Below are positions 30,915 through 64,000 of a stretch of 64,000 bases of DNA, one piece after another. This DNA is from Loripinus fragilis (lineage: Eukaryota; Mollusca; Bivalvia; Lucinida; Lucinidae). The DNA lies in the NCBI GenBank assembly GCA_964019695.1, contig OZ026524.1:67358223-67422222 (forward strand), written 5' to 3'. Made by a program: the position numbers and the translations under genes. Below the pieces are notes generated by a model. The model made no database searches, was not told where the DNA came from, and saw only the letters and a list, made by a program, of their open reading frames with translations. The stretch's first letter is position 1. Each line of letters starts with the position of its first letter.

Positions 30915-31500
30915 AGAAGACAAAGATCAGGAATTGATACACCAAGCACCACACCCAACCCGGAACAACACATGGGAAGCAAAAAAACTCAAGAAAATCA
31001 CACACAAGTGTGGTCAAAAGGGCAAAATTCACCTTTTTCAGAACATGATCATGTTGCATATCAAATTAAAGGGAATCACAAATGCAGCAAGCAACACGAT
31101 AGCAAATATGTGGCATATCAAATTGACGGGGATGATGAGTAGAACAGAATGCAAGTAAAATTTTCACCCTAGGGTCAAACTGGTGACTTTGTGGTGAGGT
31201 CAAAAGGTCAACTATAGTGACGTTTCATTTACAAAGTCAATTTCAAAGTTTTTTATACCAAACTTTGTGTTCTAACAAATAAAAGACATAAAACATATCG
31301 ACCATTCCGGAATTTTCATTCTGTGAACTGGGTCATGTCCCAGGGATGGGACTTGGGTGTGCTGGGGGTAAAAAACTTGAGTGTGGAGATTTGAGATGGC
31401 TCCCCATCGACTGCGCATTCTATTTTTTTTTTTATTGAACTTACCACTGAAAACTAGTTGATAGGCTTTTAACTTTGATCTGTATGATACCCAGGGCTCT
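30915..31500. repeat. Mosaic of dispersed repeat fragments
   Basis: 30915-30985 matches the ALWSPAGKGLTSWL repeat. 31025-31210 contains CATATCAAATTAAAGGGAAT of the 19560 tandem unit. 31300-31500 includes TTGATAGGCTTTTAACT shared with 26340. 31.5-32.3 kb has nothing recognised. Confidence 0.6.
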
Positions 31501-32306
31501 CACACCCCTTTTTGGGAATGGAGCCGAGGCCCATGGAATTGGGAAAATTAGCGGCGTTTTGACTAAAATTTGGCAAATCTATATTGTCTTTATGTATGAA
31601 GTTTCCATTGCTAGATTGATTCCAATAGTTAACCTCTACCTTGTTTCTTGATATATAATATAAGATTTAATAATTAGACTGTATCCTAATTCAGGGAAAA
31701 TTTTGCTTCATATATTTCTCATTTTCTCACTGGGTAGTCATTGTTGGGACGATTCTAATAAAATGAATACTTACGTGTAGGGCTGCAACGTTTACACATG
31801 TCAACGGCACCGTTTGGTGTTTCTGCAATAAATGTTTACAAAATTGACCTGCCGTTACCCGAAATTTAGCATGTGACCAGCGTTGTGTTTTATTAATAGC
31901 ATTTCATCATGAAAAATATTCTCTTAAACAGTGATTTATAATAGTCACATCTCGATCTGGATCTTTAGAGATTCGGCTGTATTTGATCAAGTATCTACTG
32001 CAATTAGAAATTATGACAGACATGCTCAACAGCGGGCTGTAAAAATGTCCCGAATATTGTCTCACTCAGCCACTACTTGGAACAATTATATCCCTGCACT
32101 TTTAACAGTTATTTAAAGAGGAGACGCATGTGAAAGTTTTTTTGTATACTTACTGTCGGCGTGTGTATTGATGCGTACGTGACGATTGGCAGTTATGTCT
32201 TATAAATAACACACTTGCAACTGAAGAAAATGTCCGTACTGTAGTGTACAAGTCTGCGCTTGATGCAATCACTTTCTAATTTTTTTAAATGAATTCTATC
32301 ACAACA

Positions 32307-32508
32307 GCCGGGAGCGCAATGGCTCAGTGGTTGAGTGCTTGACTCTGGACCGAGGGGCTGCGGGTTCAAGCCTCACAGGCGTCACTACGTTGTGTCCTTG
32401 AGCAAGAACATTAATCCTAGCTTAGTACTGGTTCAACCCAGGAAGACTCGTCCCTTTATAACTGAAAGATTGTTGATGGGTTGTAAAGAAGCAAATCAAA
32501 CAAACAAA
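32307..32508 (+). mobile_element. tRNA-derived SINE, full length
   Basis: Same family as 9575-9771, with more substitutions in the B box (GGTTCAAGCC). A perfect 10-bp target duplication TATCACAACA lies at 32297-32306 and 32509-32518. Confidence 0.9.
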
Positions 32509-33408
32509 TATCACAACACCCAACCAGAAACAATTTCGAATATTCGCACAGGGTATATTTTTCAAAGTTTTTTTTTAGGGAAAATATTTGTGAATTTACG
32601 GAGCTGCACAATGAAAAAAAATCAATCTGGAAGTTACATGTAAACGGAAAAGTTTCGGTCACTGGAACTCGTGTAGACGTTAAGCAAATTTTGTAAACAT
32701 GGCAGCCCTACTTACATGTATATGTCTTAAAAAAGAGCTTAGAACAGACTGAAATAATTCCCTGTCCCCTTGAATTTCTGAAATGCAACAGAGGCAGGAT
32801 AGAAAGTTTTCTGAGTGAGTGACTGATAATTGAATCCTTTTCTCAACAAATTTCTGAAATGCAAACTAAACCTATATGGCTTGGGAGACAAAACTTTGCA
32901 GTAGAAAGTTTGTATGAGTGATTGATATACATGTATAAACTAAGGTGTTCCACTTTTCGATGCCCCAAAAGACACTATGACTGTACACCAGTACACTACA
33001 GTAGTACAAAGCACAGAAGTCATGGCCAAAAGTAATCAGCAGAATTCGATTTGGGTCAGAACGGAAAAAACGACTGCCGTCCTTAATTCTTCACAACTTC
33101 GCTTCAAATGCTAGCAATGAATAGTTTTATTTTTGTTTATGAATTGGTATGCAGTTTACTGCTGTAATATTGGCAACGAGAACCGACAGAACACCCTCAC
33201 ATTGATCTTGATTCGCTCCCGTATTATACCGGTAAGGTAAGTAACTTGCGCAATCCGAAAAGCAGTTATACTAAACACCGCAAAGCGCGCAAACAATAGA
33301 TTGTTCGGAAAGGAAGTTGAAGGTTGTTGAAGGATTAAAAAGTTAATAATCAGCACACTTTTATATGTTCTCTACTGTTTCAATGGAATTTTTCAACTGG
33401 TTCATATG

Positions 33409-33433
33409 TATTTTTTTTTTTTTTTTTTTTTTA
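33409..33433. repeat. Poly(T) tract
   Basis: About 24 T in a row. The 32.5-34.1 kb interval otherwise has only the repeat shared with 26385 (33530-33670). Confidence 0.9.
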
Positions 33434-34155
33434 TGGGACCAAGTAGGCTTGGTCAGATTGGAATTTTTCGTCCTGAATTGGGGAAAAACATACTTTTTGG
33501 CATTTGGGTGATCGAAAGCCCTGTAGGGGGTGGAGAAATGTGATTTATGTTTTGTGATTTATAAGTTTCTCTAAAATAATCCTTCGCTGGGGATATAAAT
33601 TCGACAAATTTGCAATGTTTGACTTCTGTTTTGCCAGGTGACACACTTGATTCTCAGAATTCTAGTTATAACTTTCTACATTGGTATTTTGTAGCAGGCA
33701 TGGGTGTCACAAAACCGAATATAAAAACACAGCATCCTCTGTGTTTTTGGCTTTTTTCGGCAAGCATGTTTCATTTGTAGCTGATCTAAATTAAGAATGC
33801 AGATATAAAGATTTGCGATGCCTAACGAAAACAAAGAAGATACAAATTCAGATTTTTTCAACCCTTTTCTTAATGTGTAAACAACAAGAAATGAAAATAC
33901 ATTTTGGGACATTATATTCTTGTCTGGAAAAAATGCATATTGCTTTTTTTGTTTTTCGTACATGATACACACTAGAATTTAAATAAATGCGTATCCTGTC
34001 AAATATTCCGTAATTTACGTGGTACGCAGGCTTATCTAAAGCCCTGGGTCAGATGTTCCGGTTTACCACTTATGACATGTAGGACAATTACAGTATTTCT
34101 GATTGTATTTTTCAGTGACCATCACGTGGCATGAGCCAGCTAAGGGGCGGAGCCC

Positions 34156-63650
<29,495 letters not shown>

Positions 63651-64000
63651 GTAAGTTATACTGTTGAGGGTACAGATTGTCTCATGATTGGTAGACAATT
63701 GCCATACTGATATTACACAACCTGTAAACCTCCTACAGACATTAAGTAAGCAATTTTGGGAAAAAGCCCCTGGCCAAAATTGGGGAAAAATGATCGACTT
63801 AACATCAAAAGTGAGAGAAGTTAACGACATAGAACATAACAAAGGTAGCAAAATATATCCTCAAAATCAAGTTATTTTAGATAGTATTATGTCAAGCATA
63901 CCACTTAAGCACAAGTATTTAAGTATCATTCTGATATGGGTCATTGTTTCTCATAAGTAGTAATGATCTCTAAAAAAAGTAAAAAAAAAAAGATTTTTTT

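Noticed and set aside
63688..63960. 90-codon plus-strand frame near the window end
   Set aside because: It lies in the TRIP12 intron after exon 10, with no conserved residues or splice-site support.

Overview
This is an intron-rich, AT-rich metazoan nuclear sequence crowded with short mobile elements. Gene structure, tRNA-derived SINEs, many fold-back MITEs, CR1/Jockey-like LINE debris and GACG-rich dispersed elements all suggest a mollusc, most likely a bivalve. The species is an inference; no sequence search was possible.

Left part (about 1-5.8 kb): a complete or nearly complete TNF-superfamily ligand gene on the + strand, four coding exons (143-793, 2436-2472, 4061-4177, 4716-5134) that join in frame to 407 residues. 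It encodes a type II membrane protein with a C-terminal TNF homology domain.

Middle part (about 5.8-34 kb): I see no cellular gene. It holds decayed transposable elements: a 5'-truncated LINE at 23.96-26.2 kb, minus-strand LINE endonuclease and reverse-transcriptase remnants, an RNase H remnant, a Ty3/Gypsy-type pol remnant, a decayed repeat-associated gene family at 20.2-22.2 kb, SINEs with clear target-site duplications, and several tandem or fold-back repeats.

Right part (34.1-63.7 kb, running off the window): the N-terminal half of the orthologue of TRIP12, a HECT-type E3 ubiquitin ligase, on the + strand. Ten coding exons join in perfect phase for 745 codons: start codon, long Ser/Lys-rich disordered region, then the armadillo-like region. 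The WWE and HECT domains must lie downstream. Its introns are filled with MITEs, SINEs and nested insertions.

The outstanding feature is inside TRIP12. The 93-bp exon at 59693-59785 is the last of 24 tandem copies (56743-59785, 128-bp period). Every copy keeps a splice acceptor and the reading frame, but only the last keeps a canonical donor. The other 23 run into an in-frame stop and are separated by only 35 nt, too short for a normal intron. The next exon (63115-63276) shows the same architecture: a single upstream partial copy (62979-63096) with acceptor, no donor and an in-frame stop. A third TRIP12 acceptor (51890-51891) was rebuilt by a transposon whose 5-bp target duplication is the last part of the splice site. 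Together these make the TRIP12 pre-mRNA an unusual natural case of acceptor multiplication.
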